From Tepidiformaceae bacterium (GTDB taxonomy: Bacteria > Chloroflexota > Dehalococcoidia > Tepidiformales > Tepidiformaceae), in NCBI GenBank assembly GCA_958295975.1, contig OY282446.1, forward strand, positions 1,651,289 to 1,715,288: a stretch of DNA of 64,000 nt. Direction: 5' to 3'. This document shows positions 50,141 through 58,577 of this stretch, piece after piece. Under the pieces are notes generated by a model. It was not told the origin of the DNA and made no database searches. It was given only the letters and a program-made list of their open reading frames with translations. Every line of letters begins with the position of its first letter. Within the stretch, counting starts at the first letter, position 1. A program made the position numbers and the translations under genes.

Positions 50141-50974
50141 ATGACGGCGACGAAAACGCGCGAATGGCGCACGGTCGCCTTCCTCGACAACGAGGACGAT
50201 CCGGCGGCCATCGCCAACCCCGTGCACGCGGGGGAGTTCGCCCGCGCGCTGGGCTTCGCGGGGCCGCTCGTGGGCGGCGTCACCGTCTGGGGCTGGGCCG
50301 TGCCCGCCATCCTCGAAACGCTCGGCGAGGCGTGGCTCGACCACGGCTGGGCGCGCTTCCGCTTCCGCCAGCCCGTCTACCCCGGCGACGCCCTGCGCAT
50401 CGCCCTCTCGCCCGCGGCGGACGGCGCCCACGCCCTGCGCATGGCCAACGGCGACGGCGTCGACTGCGTCGTCGGGGAGGCCGGGCTGGGGGCGAACGCC
50501 GCCCTCGCCGGGTTCCGCGCGCCCGCGCGCATGGACCCCGCGCCCGCGCCGGACCCGCGCCCGCCGTTGCGCCGCGACCCCGCGCTGGCGGGCCGCGACT
50601 GGACGCCGATGGCCGTGGACGCCGCCCCGGAAACGCTGCGCGCCTACGTCCGCGCCAGCCATCGCACGGACGATCCGCGCTTCGCGGGCGAACGCCCCCG
50701 CCTCCATCCCGCCTGGCTGGCGGCGCGCGCGGAGGCGCTCATGCGCCACAACTTCGCCATCGCCAGCTCCATCCACACGCGCAGCGAAATCGGGTTCACC
50801 GGACCGGCCATCGCGGGCGGCGCGGTCGCCGTCGGCGGGCGCTGCGCCTCCGTGTACGAGCGCAAGGGCCGCCCCGTCGTCGAGTTCGACTGCCTCGTGC
50901 GCGGCCCCGACGGGCGCGACCTCGCGCGCATCCGCCACACGACCATCTTCGACGCCGCCGCGGGCGCGCGATGA
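50141..50974 (+). CDS. MaoC-like double hotdog protein
   Basis: The 277-residue protein shows two hotdog-like halves. The first has His-Ala-Gly-Glu-Phe-Ala-Arg-Ala-Leu-Gly-Phe-Ala-Gly-Pro-Leu-Val-Gly-Gly. The second has Arg-Ser-Glu-Ile-Gly-Phe-Thr-Gly-Pro-Ala-Ile-Ala-Gly-Gly. This arrangement matches MaoC dehydratase-like proteins acting on enoyl-CoA or related thioesters. The classical Asp/His hydratase dyad is not obvious, so hydratase activity is uncertain. The start ATG is placed by the TAGGCT box 6 nt upstream. The stop overlaps the DinB gene start as ATGA. Confidence 0.8.
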   Translation: MTATKTREWRTVAFLDNEDDPAAIANPVHAGEFARALGFAGPLVGGVTVWGWAVPAILETLGEAWLDHGWARFRFRQPVYPGDALRIALSPAADGAHALRMANGDGVDCVVGEAGLGANAALAGFRAPARMDPAPAPDPRPPLRRDPALAGRDWTPMAVDAAPETLRAYVRASHRTDDPRFAGERPRLHPAWLAARAEALMRHNFAIASSIHTRSEIGFTGPAIAGGAVAVGGRCASVYERKGRPVVEFDCLVRGPDGRDLARIRHTTIFDAAAGAR

Positions 50975-51498
50975 TCGACTCCCTCGACGGCTGGCTGCGC
51001 TACTTCGACGGCGTCCACCGCCGCACCCTGCGCGACGTGACGGCGCTGCCGCCCGGGGCCGCGGCCTGGTCCCCGCCCGCCGACGCGGGCGAGCCCGCCT
51101 GGGACATCGGCGAGCTGGTGGGGCACCTCGCCCGCTCGCGCGGCTTCTTCGCGGGCGTCTATCGCGGCGAGGGCTGGATCATGCCGCCCGCCCCCGACAC
51201 CGCCGCCCCCGACCGCTGGGGCCCCGCGCTCGAGGCCAGCGCCGCCGACCTGCGCGAGCGGCTGCGGGCAACGCCCGACGAATGGCTGCGGCGGCGCGTG
51301 CCCCTCATCGACGGCGACGGCGAGGTGGCGGGCTGGCGCGTGCTCATGATGCTGATCGAGCACGAGGTCCATCACCGCGCCCAGATCGACGCCTGCGCCG
51401 GGCTCAGCGGCTGGCGTCCGCCCGACCTCTTCGGCATGAGCGCCGAGGCCATCGCCGACCGCGAGGCCGCCCAGCGCGCCGCCCGCGGCGAAGCGTAG
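50971..51498 (+). CDS. DinB-family (DUF664-like) protein
   Basis: The 175-residue four-helix protein has metal-binding His candidates typical of DinB/YfiT proteins. One lies in the second helix (Leu-Val-Gly-His-Leu-Ala-Arg-Ser). The others lie in the last conserved helix (Ile-Glu-His-Glu-Val-His-His-Arg-Ala-Gln-Ile-Asp). Family members include thiol-dependent transferases and maleylpyruvate isomerase-like enzymes; the exact substrate is unknown. It overlaps the MaoC-like gene by 4 bp, so both are made from one transcript. Confidence 0.87.
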   Translation: MIDSLDGWLRYFDGVHRRTLRDVTALPPGAAAWSPPADAGEPAWDIGELVGHLARSRGFFAGVYRGEGWIMPPAPDTAAPDRWGPALEASAADLRERLRATPDEWLRRRVPLIDGDGEVAGWRVLMMLIEHEVHHRAQIDACAGLSGWRPPDLFGMSAEAIADREAAQRAARGEA

Positions 51499-51526
51499 GG
51501 GGATCGCGCCATCCGCCGCCGCGCCC

Positions 51527-51532
51527 TACCCT
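51527..51532 (+). promoter_or_regulatory. candidate -10 box TACCCT of the SDR gene
   Basis: TACCCT lies 17 nt before the ATG at 51550. The short leader would still contain the Shine-Dalgarno sequence GGAGGTGAC. Confidence 0.4.
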
Positions 51533-51549
51533 GTGCGCGGAGGTGACGC

Positions 51550-52350
51550 ATGGGCGTGATGGAAGATTTCCGGCTGGATGGACACGTGGGCGTGGTGACC
51601 GGCGGCGGGCGCGGCATCGGCGAGGGCATCGCCCTGGCCCTGGCGGAGGCGGGCGCGGACGTGGTCGTCGCCGCCCGCCGCGAGGCCGACCTCGCCGCCG
51701 TGGTCGGGCGCATCGAGGAGCGCGGCGCCCGCGGGCTGGCCGTGCCCACCGACGTGCTCGATCCCGCCGCCATCGAGCGGCTCGCCGCCGCCGCCGTCGA
51801 GGCCTTCGGCAAGATCACCGTCTGGGTCAACAACGCGGGCGGCAACCAGGACCGCACCGTGCGCGACCTCGTGGACACGCCCGACGACGCGTGGGACGAG
51901 ATGATCCGCTTCAACCTCACCTCCGCCTTCCAGGGCGTGCGCGCCGCCGTGCCCCATATGCCGGAGGGGGCGAGCATCGTCAACATCGTCTCCGGCGCGG
52001 CCCTCAACGCCGCCCCCCACACGGGCGCCTACGGGGCGGGCAAGGCGGGCGTGGTGAACATGACCATGACGCTCGCGCGCGAGCTCGCCGACCGCCGCAT
52101 CCGCGTCAACGCCATCGCCCCCGGCCCCATCGTCACGGAGATGTTCATGGAGACGTTCCCCATGACGGACGAGCAGCTGGCCCGCTTCGGCGCGGCCCTG
52201 CCCACGGGCCGTCTGGGCGAACCCGCCGACATCGGCGCGGGCGTCGTCTACTTCGCCTCCCGCGCGGGCTCGTGGGTGACGGGCCAGACGATCTCCATCA
52301 ACGGCGGCCACGTGCCCGGCTCGATGGCCGTGGTCGCGCGCGAGGGCTAG
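51550..52350 (+). CDS. SDR family oxidoreductase
   Basis: This 266-residue classical SDR has Thr-Gly-Gly-Gly-Arg-Gly-Ile-Gly in the cofactor site, Val-Asn-Asn-Ala-Gly-Gly and Ile-Val-Ser-Gly-Ala. Tyr-Gly-Ala-Gly-Lys forms the catalytic Tyr-x3-Lys, and Ile-Asn-Gly-Gly lies near the end. It looks like the FabG/2,4-dienoyl-CoA reductase-like branch; the true substrate is unknown. A TACCCT box and GGAGGTGAC precede the ATG. Its last 4 bp overlap the convergent phosphotransferase gene, so no terminator separates them. Confidence 0.92.
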   Translation: MGVMEDFRLDGHVGVVTGGGRGIGEGIALALAEAGADVVVAARREADLAAVVGRIEERGARGLAVPTDVLDPAAIERLAAAAVEAFGKITVWVNNAGGNQDRTVRDLVDTPDDAWDEMIRFNLTSAFQGVRAAVPHMPEGASIVNIVSGAALNAAPHTGAYGAGKAGVVNMTMTLARELADRRIRVNAIAPGPIVTEMFMETFPMTDEQLARFGAALPTGRLGEPADIGAGVVYFASRAGSWVTGQTISINGGHVPGSMAVVAREG

Positions 52351-53522
52351 GGCCGGAGGCCGTCGGGGTCGAAGCCCGCGAGGCGGTCGCGCAGCCGCCC
52401 CATCCACGCCTCCATGAGCGCCGGCCCGCGCTCCCGCCCCAGGTCGATCTGGTCCTGCGTGGCCAGCGTCTGCAGGGCCGTGAGCAGGCCCAGCCGGTAG
52501 TCCCGCTCGAAGGCGGCGAAGGGGTAATCGCGCACGCCGTGCTCCGCCAGCGCCGCGTGGTAGCCGTGCAGCAGCTCGGCCTCGTCCGCGCGCGTCAGGC
52601 CGGGGCTCGCGCCGGAGAGGAAGTAGGCCACGTCGTAGGCGGCGGGCCCGCGCCGCGCCAGCTGCCAGTCGAACACCACCGGCTCGCCCGCGCGGAAGAC
52701 CACGTTGTCGAGCCGCAGGTCGCAGTGCAGCAGGGTCGCGGGCGCGCTCCGCTGCAGCCGCGTCGCCGTCGCCGCGCCGTGCTCCGCCGCCCACGCCAGC
52801 GCGCGCGCGAAGGACTCGTCCACGAGTCCCCCGAAGCGCTCGCGGAAGGCGGGCAGCGACTCGCGGAAGAGGCCGTGGCGCATGCGCGCGTCGATGTCCA
52901 GCGGCAGCAGCCAGAAGCGCCCCTCCACGGCGGCGCTCCCCCAGTAGGCGGCGTGCATGCGCGCCACCGCGGCCAGCAGCGCCGCGCAGCGTTCCGGCGG
53001 CGCGCCCCGCACCTGGTCGCCCGGCTCGGCCCCGCCCAGGTCCTCCAGCAGCAGCGCGTACCGCCGCTTCTTGCGCCCCGCCACCCACTTCCCCAGCTGC
53101 GCCATGCGCGCGGAGAAGCGCCGCGGCGTGCGGTCCGCCAGCGCCAGGATCGCCTCCTGCCGCTCGGACGCCGGGTCGCGGTCGAAGGCCCCGTAGTAGA
53201 GGCGCGGCGTGGCCAGCGGCAGCTCCCCCGCCAGCTCCGCGTAGAAGCAGCTCTCGCGCTCGTACGCCCCCAGCAGCTCGCCCAGCGCGCGGTTCTCCGG
53301 CCTGGGCAGCTTGGCCACCAGCGTCTCCGGGCCCGCCCCGCCCGTCCAGCTGGGGCGCAGCCGCGCGATGTCGCCGAGGAAGCCCTCGCCCTCGCCCAGC
53401 CGCTCGCGCGCGATGGCCACGGCCTCGACCGACGGCCCCACCTCTCCCGCCGCGCGCAGCGCCGCCGTCAGCCACTCCGGCGTCACGTCCTCCATGCGTT
53501 CGGGGATGTCCGGCGCTTCCAC
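52347..53522 (-). CDS. APH/EcKinase-like phosphotransferase
   Basis: The 391-residue kinase-like protein has the catalytic loop His-Cys-Asp-Leu-Arg-Leu-Asp-Asn near residue 240 and Val-Phe-Asp-Trp-Gln-Leu near residue 260. A Glu-Arg-Glu-Ser-Cys-Phe-Tyr segment corresponds to the region before the lid. The Leu-Leu-Leu-Glu-Asp-Leu hinge is typical of the DUF1679/EcKinase-like branch that acts on steroids or choline-like compounds. GTG 53522 is 6 nt after a TAAGCT box, suggesting a leaderless message. It is only distantly similar to the phosphotransferase at 31550. Confidence 0.86.
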   Translation of the reverse strand: MEAPDIPERMEDVTPEWLTAALRAAGEVGPSVEAVAIARERLGEGEGFLGDIARLRPSWTGGAGPETLVAKLPRPENRALGELLGAYERESCFYAELAGELPLATPRLYYGAFDRDPASERQEAILALADRTPRRFSARMAQLGKWVAGRKKRRYALLLEDLGGAEPGDQVRGAPPERCAALLAAVARMHAAYWGSAAVEGRFWLLPLDIDARMRHGLFRESLPAFRERFGGLVDESFARALAWAAEHGAATATRLQRSAPATLLHCDLRLDNVVFRAGEPVVFDWQLARRGPAAYDVAYFLSGASPGLTRADEAELLHGYHAALAEHGVRDYPFAAFERDYRLGLLTALQTLATQDQIDLGRERGPALMEAWMGRLRDRLAGFDPDGLRP

Positions 53523-53528
53523 GGCCCC

Positions 53529-53534
53529 AGCTTA
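53529..53534 (-). promoter_or_regulatory. TAAGCT box 6 nt before a start codon (leaderless candidate)
   Basis: On the minus strand TAAGCT is followed by GGGGCC and the GTG at 53522, the same 6-nt spacing as at 50129 and 56093. It lies within the 34-bp gap after the 37-codon gene. Confidence 0.45.
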
Positions 53535-53556
53535 CCGCGCCCCGCGACGGCGGTGG

Positions 53557-53670
53557 CTACGGCTCGGGCGTGCCCGTCGGCGTGGCCGTGGGGCTGGGGG
53601 AGGGCGTCGGCGCGGGCGCGGGTGTGGCCGTAGCCAGCATAGCGCAGAGAAGAAGCGCCGCCCACTTCAT
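53557..53670 (-). CDS. 37-residue secreted Pro/Thr-rich peptide
   Basis: This small reading frame starts with an ATG whose ATGA overlaps the stop codon of the LRR gene, a normal sign of translational coupling. It encodes Met-Lys-Trp then a hydrophobic core with Leu-Leu-Leu-Cys and ends in a (Pro/Ala/Thr/Ser)-rich tail. The first part resembles a signal peptide, perhaps of a lipoprotein since a Cys follows three Leu, although a standard lipobox is missing. The tail has the same composition as the linkers of the giant LRR protein. It could be a remnant of a longer C-terminal region. Function unknown. Confidence 0.45.
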   Translation of the reverse strand: MKWAALLLCAMLATATPAPAPTPSPSPTATPTGTPEP

Positions 53671-54899
53671 GGCGCTGGCCTCGCCGATGCTGAAATCTTG
53701 TCAAACAATTCTTGTAGTCCGGGGATAGGTGTGCGTGTTCCCTCTGCAGACGTACCGGAGGCAGACTCAGCTGCCGCTACAGCGGCACCGCCTCCGCGTC
53801 GATATTTATCGATTGCTCCTCGTCCTACTTCTGCACCGCTGTGTGCATCCAGGCACATTTCTTCATACTCGGCAAGATCGGATAGGCAGTAGAGCAGCCC
53901 AAGACCAGAATCAGCATCATAGCCTTCGATGGCACTCCACATCACTTGTGTGGACACTTCCGGAATGTCTATGACTACGTTGCCATCGATCTGGTATGTC
54001 CCCACGCTAAGGGCAGCCTTGCCTGGCATTTTCGCCACGGGACACCACGAGAGGCCGCGCGCCGTCATGAGCGTCGCGAGGTCGTTCGTCTCCGCCAGCC
54101 GCAGCCGCTCGTCGATGCAGCCCGTGAACGAGTTGCCCGCGAGGCGGAGCGTCGTGAGCGTGGGCGGCAGCTCCCGCAGCCCCGCCGGGATGCTCCCCGT
54201 CAGCATGTTGTCTGACAGGTCCAGCCGCGTCAGCTTCGTCAGGTTCCCCAGCTGCGTCGGGATGGCCCCCGTCAGTTCGCTCCCGCCGAGGTCCAGCGTG
54301 GTCAGCGCCGTCAGGTTCCCCAGCTGCGTCGGGATCACGCCGCGCAGCGTCCACTGCCGCGTGTAGTGCTCCGCATCCAGGAAGCGCCGCTGGCGCGCGC
54401 TGTACACCTTCGTGCTCTCCCGCGCGTCGCTGAAGTCCAGCCCCGTCACGCGCAGCGGCGTGCCCCCGAGCGTCACCGCCCGCCAGTACCTGAGCGTGCT
54501 GCCCGCCGACCAGTTCAGCGGCGAGGAGTGGTCCCACCAGCTCGGCGTGTCGTAGTCGATCCAGCCGGAGACGCCCAGCGTGGACATGATCGCGAGCAGC
54601 GTGTCGCAGTCCGCCGTCAGCCCCGGATTGGACGCGCGCGAGACGCCCAGCGTGCGGGCCGTGCACGTCGGCGGGTTGGCGGGCAGCGCGGTGGCGGGCG
54701 TTTCGGTCGTGGTGGTCGGCGTGGCCGTGGCGGTCGGAGCAGCCGTGGCCGTGGCAGTCGCCGTAGCCGTCTGCGCCGTCGCGCCGGGCGCGTCCCCGCG
54801 CTGCGTCACGCCGAGCGCCACGGCCAGCGCCAGCGCCGCGGCCAACGCCGCCGCCAGCGCCCCCAGGCGCGCACGCTTCCCCCGCATCAGTCCGGCCAT
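53667..54899 (-). CDS. secreted leucine-rich repeat protein, smaller relative of the giant LRR protein
   Basis: From the ATG at 54899, with GGGAG five bases upstream, the 410-residue protein has a signal-anchor-like Ala/Leu helix (residues about 10-34) and a Thr/Ala-rich spacer. Next comes the same N-cap as the giant protein (Asn-Pro-Pro-Thr-Cys with Ala-Asp-Cys-Asp-Thr-Leu-Leu-Ala-Ile). Only about four LRRs of the Leu-Thr-Gly-x-Ile-Pro-Thr-Gln-Leu-Gly type follow, then a Cys-containing C-cap. The last 120 residues are unique and their DNA (53670-54010) is lower in GC, just like the C-terminal part of the giant gene. It is probably exported. The stop overlaps the 37-codon gene. Confidence 0.85.
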   Translation of the reverse strand: MAGLMRGKRARLGALAAALAAALALAVALGVTQRGDAPGATAQTATATATATAAPTATATPTTTTETPATALPANPPTCTARTLGVSRASNPGLTADCDTLLAIMSTLGVSGWIDYDTPSWWDHSSPLNWSAGSTLRYWRAVTLGGTPLRVTGLDFSDARESTKVYSARQRRFLDAEHYTRQWTLRGVIPTQLGNLTALTTLDLGGSELTGAIPTQLGNLTKLTRLDLSDNMLTGSIPAGLRELPPTLTTLRLAGNSFTGCIDERLRLAETNDLATLMTARGLSWCPVAKMPGKAALSVGTYQIDGNVVIDIPEVSTQVMWSAIEGYDADSGLGLLYCLSDLAEYEEMCLDAHSGAEVGRGAIDKYRRGGGAAVAAAESASGTSAEGTRTPIPGLQELFDKISASARPAP

Positions 54900-54960
54900 G
54901 ACGGCTCCCATACGCAGTGTGCGCCCCCGCACCAGCCTTTACAACGCGCCCGGTTCGCCG

Positions 54961-54990
54961 TTGGCGCGCGCGCGGGCGCCCCCGTAGGAT
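54961..54990 (+). promoter_or_regulatory. predicted promoter of the MBL-fold gene
   Basis: TTGGCG (54961-54966) and TAGGAT (54985-54990) are separated by 18 bp and end 39 nt before the GTG at 55030. The region is divergent from the LRR gene. Confidence 0.45.
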
Positions 54991-55029
54991 CGCCGCGCGG
55001 CGATCGCCAGCCCAGCCCACGGAGCCCGC

Positions 55030-56067
55030 GTGCAGATTCTCGAAGGCGTCTACCAGCTGCTCACGCCCTTTCCCCAGTACGAGTTCGCGGAGGCGAAACG
55101 GCTCCGCGGCGAACTGGAGCGCAAGCCGCGCGTCACGAAGGGGCTGCCCTACGTGCTGCCCTACCTGATCCGGCACGGCGGCGACACCGTGCTCGTCGAT
55201 TGCGGCTGGAACACGGACGCCGCCTATGCCGCCCTCGAGGAGGGGATGCGCGAGCACGGGACGCATCCCTCCGAAATCACGCAGCTCGTCATCACGCACG
55301 TGCACCCCGACCACTACGGCATGTCGGGGCGGCTGAAGCAGGTGTCGAGCTGCGAGGTGGTGATGCACGAGCGGGAGGCCGACTTCATCGCCTCGCGCTA
55401 CTTCGCGCCGCGCGGGCTGACGGACGAGATGCAGCAGTACATGGCCCAGCATGGCGTGCCCGCGCTCAGGGCCCCGGAGATGTCGCGCGGCTCCATGGAC
55501 ATGCTCGACAAGGTCCAGCCCGCCGCCGCCGACCGCAAGCTGCATGGCGGGGAGACGCTGCGCGCGGGGGACTTCCAGTTCGAGGTGGTGTGGACGCCGG
55601 GGCATGCGCCGGGCCACATCTGCCTGTACGAGCCCAACCGCAAGCTGCTCTTCAGCGGGGACCACGTGCTGCCCACGATCACGCCCAACGTGTCCATGCA
55701 CGCGCAGACGTCGGGCGACCCCCTCGGCGACTACATGCGCTCCCTCGACGTGGTGGCCGGGCTGGACGTGGAGCACGTGCTGCCCGCGCACGAGTTCGAC
55801 ATCCGCGAGCTGAAGCGGCGCGTCGAGGAGATTCGCGTCCACCACCGCGAGCGGCTCGACGAGATGCTGGCCTGCGTCGATGCGGGCGCGACCGCCTGGG
55901 ACGTGGCCGGGCGCGTGCGCTGGGCCACGGGCGCGCTCGACGATTTCGAGCCCTTCATGCAGCGCGCCGCCGTGGGCGAGACGCTCTCCCACCTCGAGCA
56001 CCTCTTCGAGCAGGGCCGCCTCTCCAAGGTGAAGCGCGAGGGCCTGCTCCACTGGATTCCCGTCTGA
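55030..56067 (+). CDS. metallo-beta-lactamase-fold hydrolase
   Basis: The 345-residue protein has the metal motif His90-Val-His92-Pro-Asp94-His95, then [15 protein letters not shown] and Leu-Pro-Ala-His-Glu. These give all ligands of a two-zinc MBL hydrolase. The C-terminal helical extension of about 100 residues is typical of the RNase Z/glyoxalase-like hydrolases that act on thioesters or lactones. The GTG at 55030 is taken as start, since the fold begins at once with Ile-Leu-Glu-Gly-Val-Tyr. It is followed 37 bp later by infA with its own promoter. Confidence 0.92.
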   Translation: MQILEGVYQLLTPFPQYEFAEAKRLRGELERKPRVTKGLPYVLPYLIRHGGDTVLVDCGWNTDAAYAALEEGMREHGTHPSEITQLVITHVHPDHYGMSGRLKQVSSCEVVMHEREADFIASRYFAPRGLTDEMQQYMAQHGVPALRAPEMSRGSMDMLDKVQPAAADRKLHGGETLRAGDFQFEVVWTPGHAPGHICLYEPNRKLLFSGDHVLPTITPNVSMHAQTSGDPLGDYMRSLDVVAGLDVEHVLPAHEFDIRELKRRVEEIRVHHRERLDEMLACVDAGATAWDVAGRVRWATGALDDFEPFMQRAAVGETLSHLEHLFEQGRLSKVKREGLLHWIPV

Positions 56068-56092
56068 GGAAGCGCCAGCGGGCCGCGTCTGC

Positions 56093-56098
56093 TACCGT
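56093..56098 (+). promoter_or_regulatory. TACCGT box 6 nt before infA (leaderless candidate)
   Basis: TACCGT is followed by GGGCGC and the GTG start of infA at 56105. As a -10 box it would start the message at the start codon. Confidence 0.45.
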
Positions 56099-56104
56099 GG
56101 GCGC

Positions 56105-56323
56105 GTGGCCAAACAGGAATCCATCGAAGTCGAGGGGCTCGTCACGCAGGCCCTGCCCAACGCCGTCTTCCGCGTCGAGCTCGCCAACGGGCACGAAGTG
56201 CTCGCGCACGTGAGCGGGCGCGTGCGGCGCTACCGCATCAAGGTGCTGCTGGGCGACCGCGTGCTCGTCGAGCTTTCCCCCTACGACCTCTCCAAGGGAC
56301 GCATCACCTACCGCTTCAAGTAG
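56105..56323 (+). CDS. infA: translation initiation factor IF-1
   Basis: The 72-residue S1-type OB-fold protein matches IF-1 along its whole length. It starts Met-Ala-Lys-Gln-Glu, contains Val-Glu-Leu-Ala-Asn-Gly-His and Leu-Ala-His-Val-Ser-Gly, and ends Gly-Arg-Ile-Thr-Tyr-Arg-Phe-Lys. It binds the 30S A site during initiation. It stands apart from ribosomal protein genes, which is less usual. The GTG start is only 6 nt after a TACCGT box, so infA may be translated from a leaderless message. It converges on the PRISE-like gene, 28 bp away. Confidence 0.97.
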   Translation: MAKQESIEVEGLVTQALPNAVFRVELANGHEVLAHVSGRVRRYRIKVLLGDRVLVELSPYDLSKGRITYRFK

Positions 56324-56351
56324 GTCGGTCGTCGCGTCGTCGCCCGCCGTC

Positions 56352-57467
56352 TCAGGGCGGCGGCAGCGCGCCCGTCTCCCGCAGGCGGCGGAACCACTTG
56401 CGGAACATGTCCTCTGTGTCCATGCACGCGCCGAAGCCCGCCTGCCGCGCCTTGATCGTGCTGTTCAGGATGGGCAGCGGCGGACGGTCCGGCGCGCCCA
56501 GCACCACGTCCGCGTAGACGAGCGAGTTGCGGCCCGTGAACTCGAGCAGGTCGGCGGGCGCGGTCAGCCCGTGGCGCGCGACCAGCGCCGCCCAGTCCGC
56601 CGCCCGCTTCGGCAGCTCCTCCGCCAGCGACAGGGGCCGCGGCTCGCCCGCCTCCATGCCCAGCGTCTCCGCGATCGCGGGCCACACGTTCTCCCACAGG
56701 AACACGTCGCCGTTGGTCAGGTTGAAGGTCTCGCCGCGGGCGGCGGGCGACGTCGCCGCCCATTCCAGCGCCTCCGCCACCAGGTCGGCGTCCACGGCCT
56801 CGCGCAGCGTGGGCGCGCCCGGCCGTCCGGGGAAATCCAGCGGGCGGCCCTCCTCCTTCAGCAGCGCCGCCCAGGCCCCGATCACGGGGATGGCGTTCAT
56901 GTGGTTGCCGGGCGCGTCGCCGTAGATCACGGTGGGGCGGAAGATGGTGAGCCCCCAGCCGCCCTCCGCCTGCCGCGCGCGCAGGTAGTCCTCCTGCTCG
57001 AAGTAGAAGTTGGGGTGCTCGGCGCGCGGCTCGCGCTCCCGCAGGGGGACCTTCACGCCGCGCGCGCCGACGTCGGGGTGGTGCAGCCCGTAGGCCTTCG
57101 TGCCCTGCAGCAGGGAGACGTGTTCGAGCCCCGCCGCCGCCCGCGACAGCGGCTCGAAGAGGTTGCGGACCATGCGCGCGTTCCGCTCGATGACCTCCGG
57201 ATCGACCCAGCCGGGCATGAGGCCGGGGATCTCCTGCAGGGCGGCGTAGACGAGGTGCGTGACCTCGCCCATGGCGCCGAAGGCGCGCTCGCAGGCCGCC
57301 TCGTCGAGCAGATCGACGGAGAGCAGCGCGGCCTCCGGCGGCAGGTTCCGGGGCAGGCGGCGCGAAACGCCCACCGCCCGCCAGCCCGGCGCGGCGGCGA
57401 AGCGGCGCACGGCGGCGTGGCCCACCAGCCCCGACGCGCCCGCGATCAGCACCGTCTTCCCGGCCAT
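56352..57467 (-). CDS. SDR family, PRISE-like NAD-dependent reductase
   Basis: This 371-residue extended SDR has Gly-Ala-Ser-Gly-Leu-Val-Gly in the cofactor site. A Leu-Leu-Gln-Gly-Thr-Lys-Ala-Tyr-Gly segment and a Tyr-Phe-Glu-Gln-Glu-Asp motif follow, with Arg-Pro-Thr-Val-Ile-Tyr-Gly next. The Gly-Thr-Lys-x-Tyr-Gly segment is the hallmark of the progesterone 5-beta-reductase/iridoid synthase (PRISE) group, which reduces enones with NADPH. The bacterial substrate is unknown. It sits 26 bp after a D-2-hydroxyacid dehydrogenase gene in the same direction. The last 30 residues (Phe-Arg-Lys-Trp-Phe) match the family end. Confidence 0.88.
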   Translation of the reverse strand: MAGKTVLIAGASGLVGHAAVRRFAAAPGWRAVGVSRRLPRNLPPEAALLSVDLLDEAACERAFGAMGEVTHLVYAALQEIPGLMPGWVDPEVIERNARMVRNLFEPLSRAAAGLEHVSLLQGTKAYGLHHPDVGARGVKVPLREREPRAEHPNFYFEQEDYLRARQAEGGWGLTIFRPTVIYGDAPGNHMNAIPVIGAWAALLKEEGRPLDFPGRPGAPTLREAVDADLVAEALEWAATSPAARGETFNLTNGDVFLWENVWPAIAETLGMEAGEPRPLSLAEELPKRAADWAALVARHGLTAPADLLEFTGRNSLVYADVVLGAPDRPPLPILNSTIKARQAGFGACMDTEDMFRKWFRRLRETGALPPP

Positions 57468-57493
57468 CCGCGCCTCCCTGCAGCCGCGCCCGT

Positions 57494-58498
57494 CTAGTAG
57501 CCGCGCCCGCGCTCGGCCACGTTCAGGAGCGGCTCGCCCCGCGCGTAGCGCCCGAGGTTCTCCGCGAAGAAGGCGGCGGCGCGCGGGAAGTAGCCGCGCA
57601 CGGCCCCCGACCGGTGCGGCGTCACGATCGCGTTCGGCAGCTCCCAGAAGGGGCTCTCCGGCGGCAGCGGCTCGGGGTCGTGCACGTCCAGCGCGGCCCC
57701 CGCGATGCGCTCCTCGCGCAGCGCCGCCAGCAGCGCCGCCCCGTCCACCACGGCTGCGCGCGCCACGTTCACGAGCGCGGCCTCCGGCTTCATCAGCGCG
57801 ATCTCGTCCGCGCCGATCAGCCCCTCCGTCTCGGCCGTCAGGGGCACGCAGATGACGACGTAGTCCGACTGCGCGAGCAGGCGCGGGAGTTCGCGCGCCG
57901 GCAGCAGCTCGTCGGCGTCGGGGTCGGAGGCGGCGGCGTCCGCGCCGCGGCGGGTGGCCACCACGCGCATGTCGAAGGCGCGCGCGCGCCGCGCCAGCTC
58001 GCGCCCGATGGCGCCCAGCCCCACGATGCCGCAGGTCTTGCCGCGTAATTCGCCCGTGAAGCGGAACTCCCAGCGGCGGGCCAGCTGGTCGCGCATGGTC
58101 GTGTGCAGGCCCTTCTCCAGCATCACCATCACGCCCATGCAGTACTCGGCGATGGGGCCCGCGCCCACGCCGCTCATGGTCGTCACCGTGAAGCCGCGCT
58201 CGAGGATGCCCTGCCCGATCAGCTCGTCCAGCCCGGCGGTGAGCGCCTGGAACCAGCGCAGGTTGGGGGCGGCGTCGAACAGCGCGATGGCGTCGCGGTG
58301 CGTGCCGAAGACGACCTCCGCTTCGGCCAGCGCCCGCCGCGCCTCCGCGCCCAGCGCGGGCATGGGCGCGCCGTCCGGCGGCACGCGCTCCGCCGGATAG
58401 TCGAGCAGGCGCACGCGCGGCGAGGCCGCCTCGATCGCCGTCCGCGCCTCCGACGGGAGCGCGAAGGTGACCGCCACCGGGATCGGGGCCTGGGCCAT
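57494..58498 (-). CDS. D-2-hydroxyacid dehydrogenase family protein
   Basis: The 334-residue protein has the NAD motif Gly-Leu-Gly-Ala-Ile-Gly near residue 155. The catalytic set is Arg in Asn-Val-Ala-Arg-Ala, Glu in Val-His-Asp-Pro-Glu-Pro-Leu-Pro, and His in Thr-Pro-His-Arg-Ser-Gly. It should interconvert a 2-hydroxyacid and a 2-oxoacid. The ATG at 58498 has AGGAGGG upstream and a TACACT box at 58518-58523 (minus strand). The promoter region is shared with the divergent flavoprotein gene. It leads a two-gene unit with the PRISE-like reductase. Confidence 0.92.
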   Translation of the reverse strand: MAQAPIPVAVTFALPSEARTAIEAASPRVRLLDYPAERVPPDGAPMPALGAEARRALAEAEVVFGTHRDAIALFDAAPNLRWFQALTAGLDELIGQGILERGFTVTTMSGVGAGPIAEYCMGVMVMLEKGLHTTMRDQLARRWEFRFTGELRGKTCGIVGLGAIGRELARRARAFDMRVVATRRGADAAASDPDADELLPARELPRLLAQSDYVVICVPLTAETEGLIGADEIALMKPEAALVNVARAAVVDGAALLAALREERIAGAALDVHDPEPLPPESPFWELPNAIVTPHRSGAVRGYFPRAAAFFAENLGRYARGEPLLNVAERGRGY

Positions 58499-58577
58499 GC
58501 CGCCCTCCTGCGCGCCCAGTGTACCCAATGGCGGCGCGGCGCTCGCGTTCCCGCGCGCCGTCGCGGACAATCCCCGC

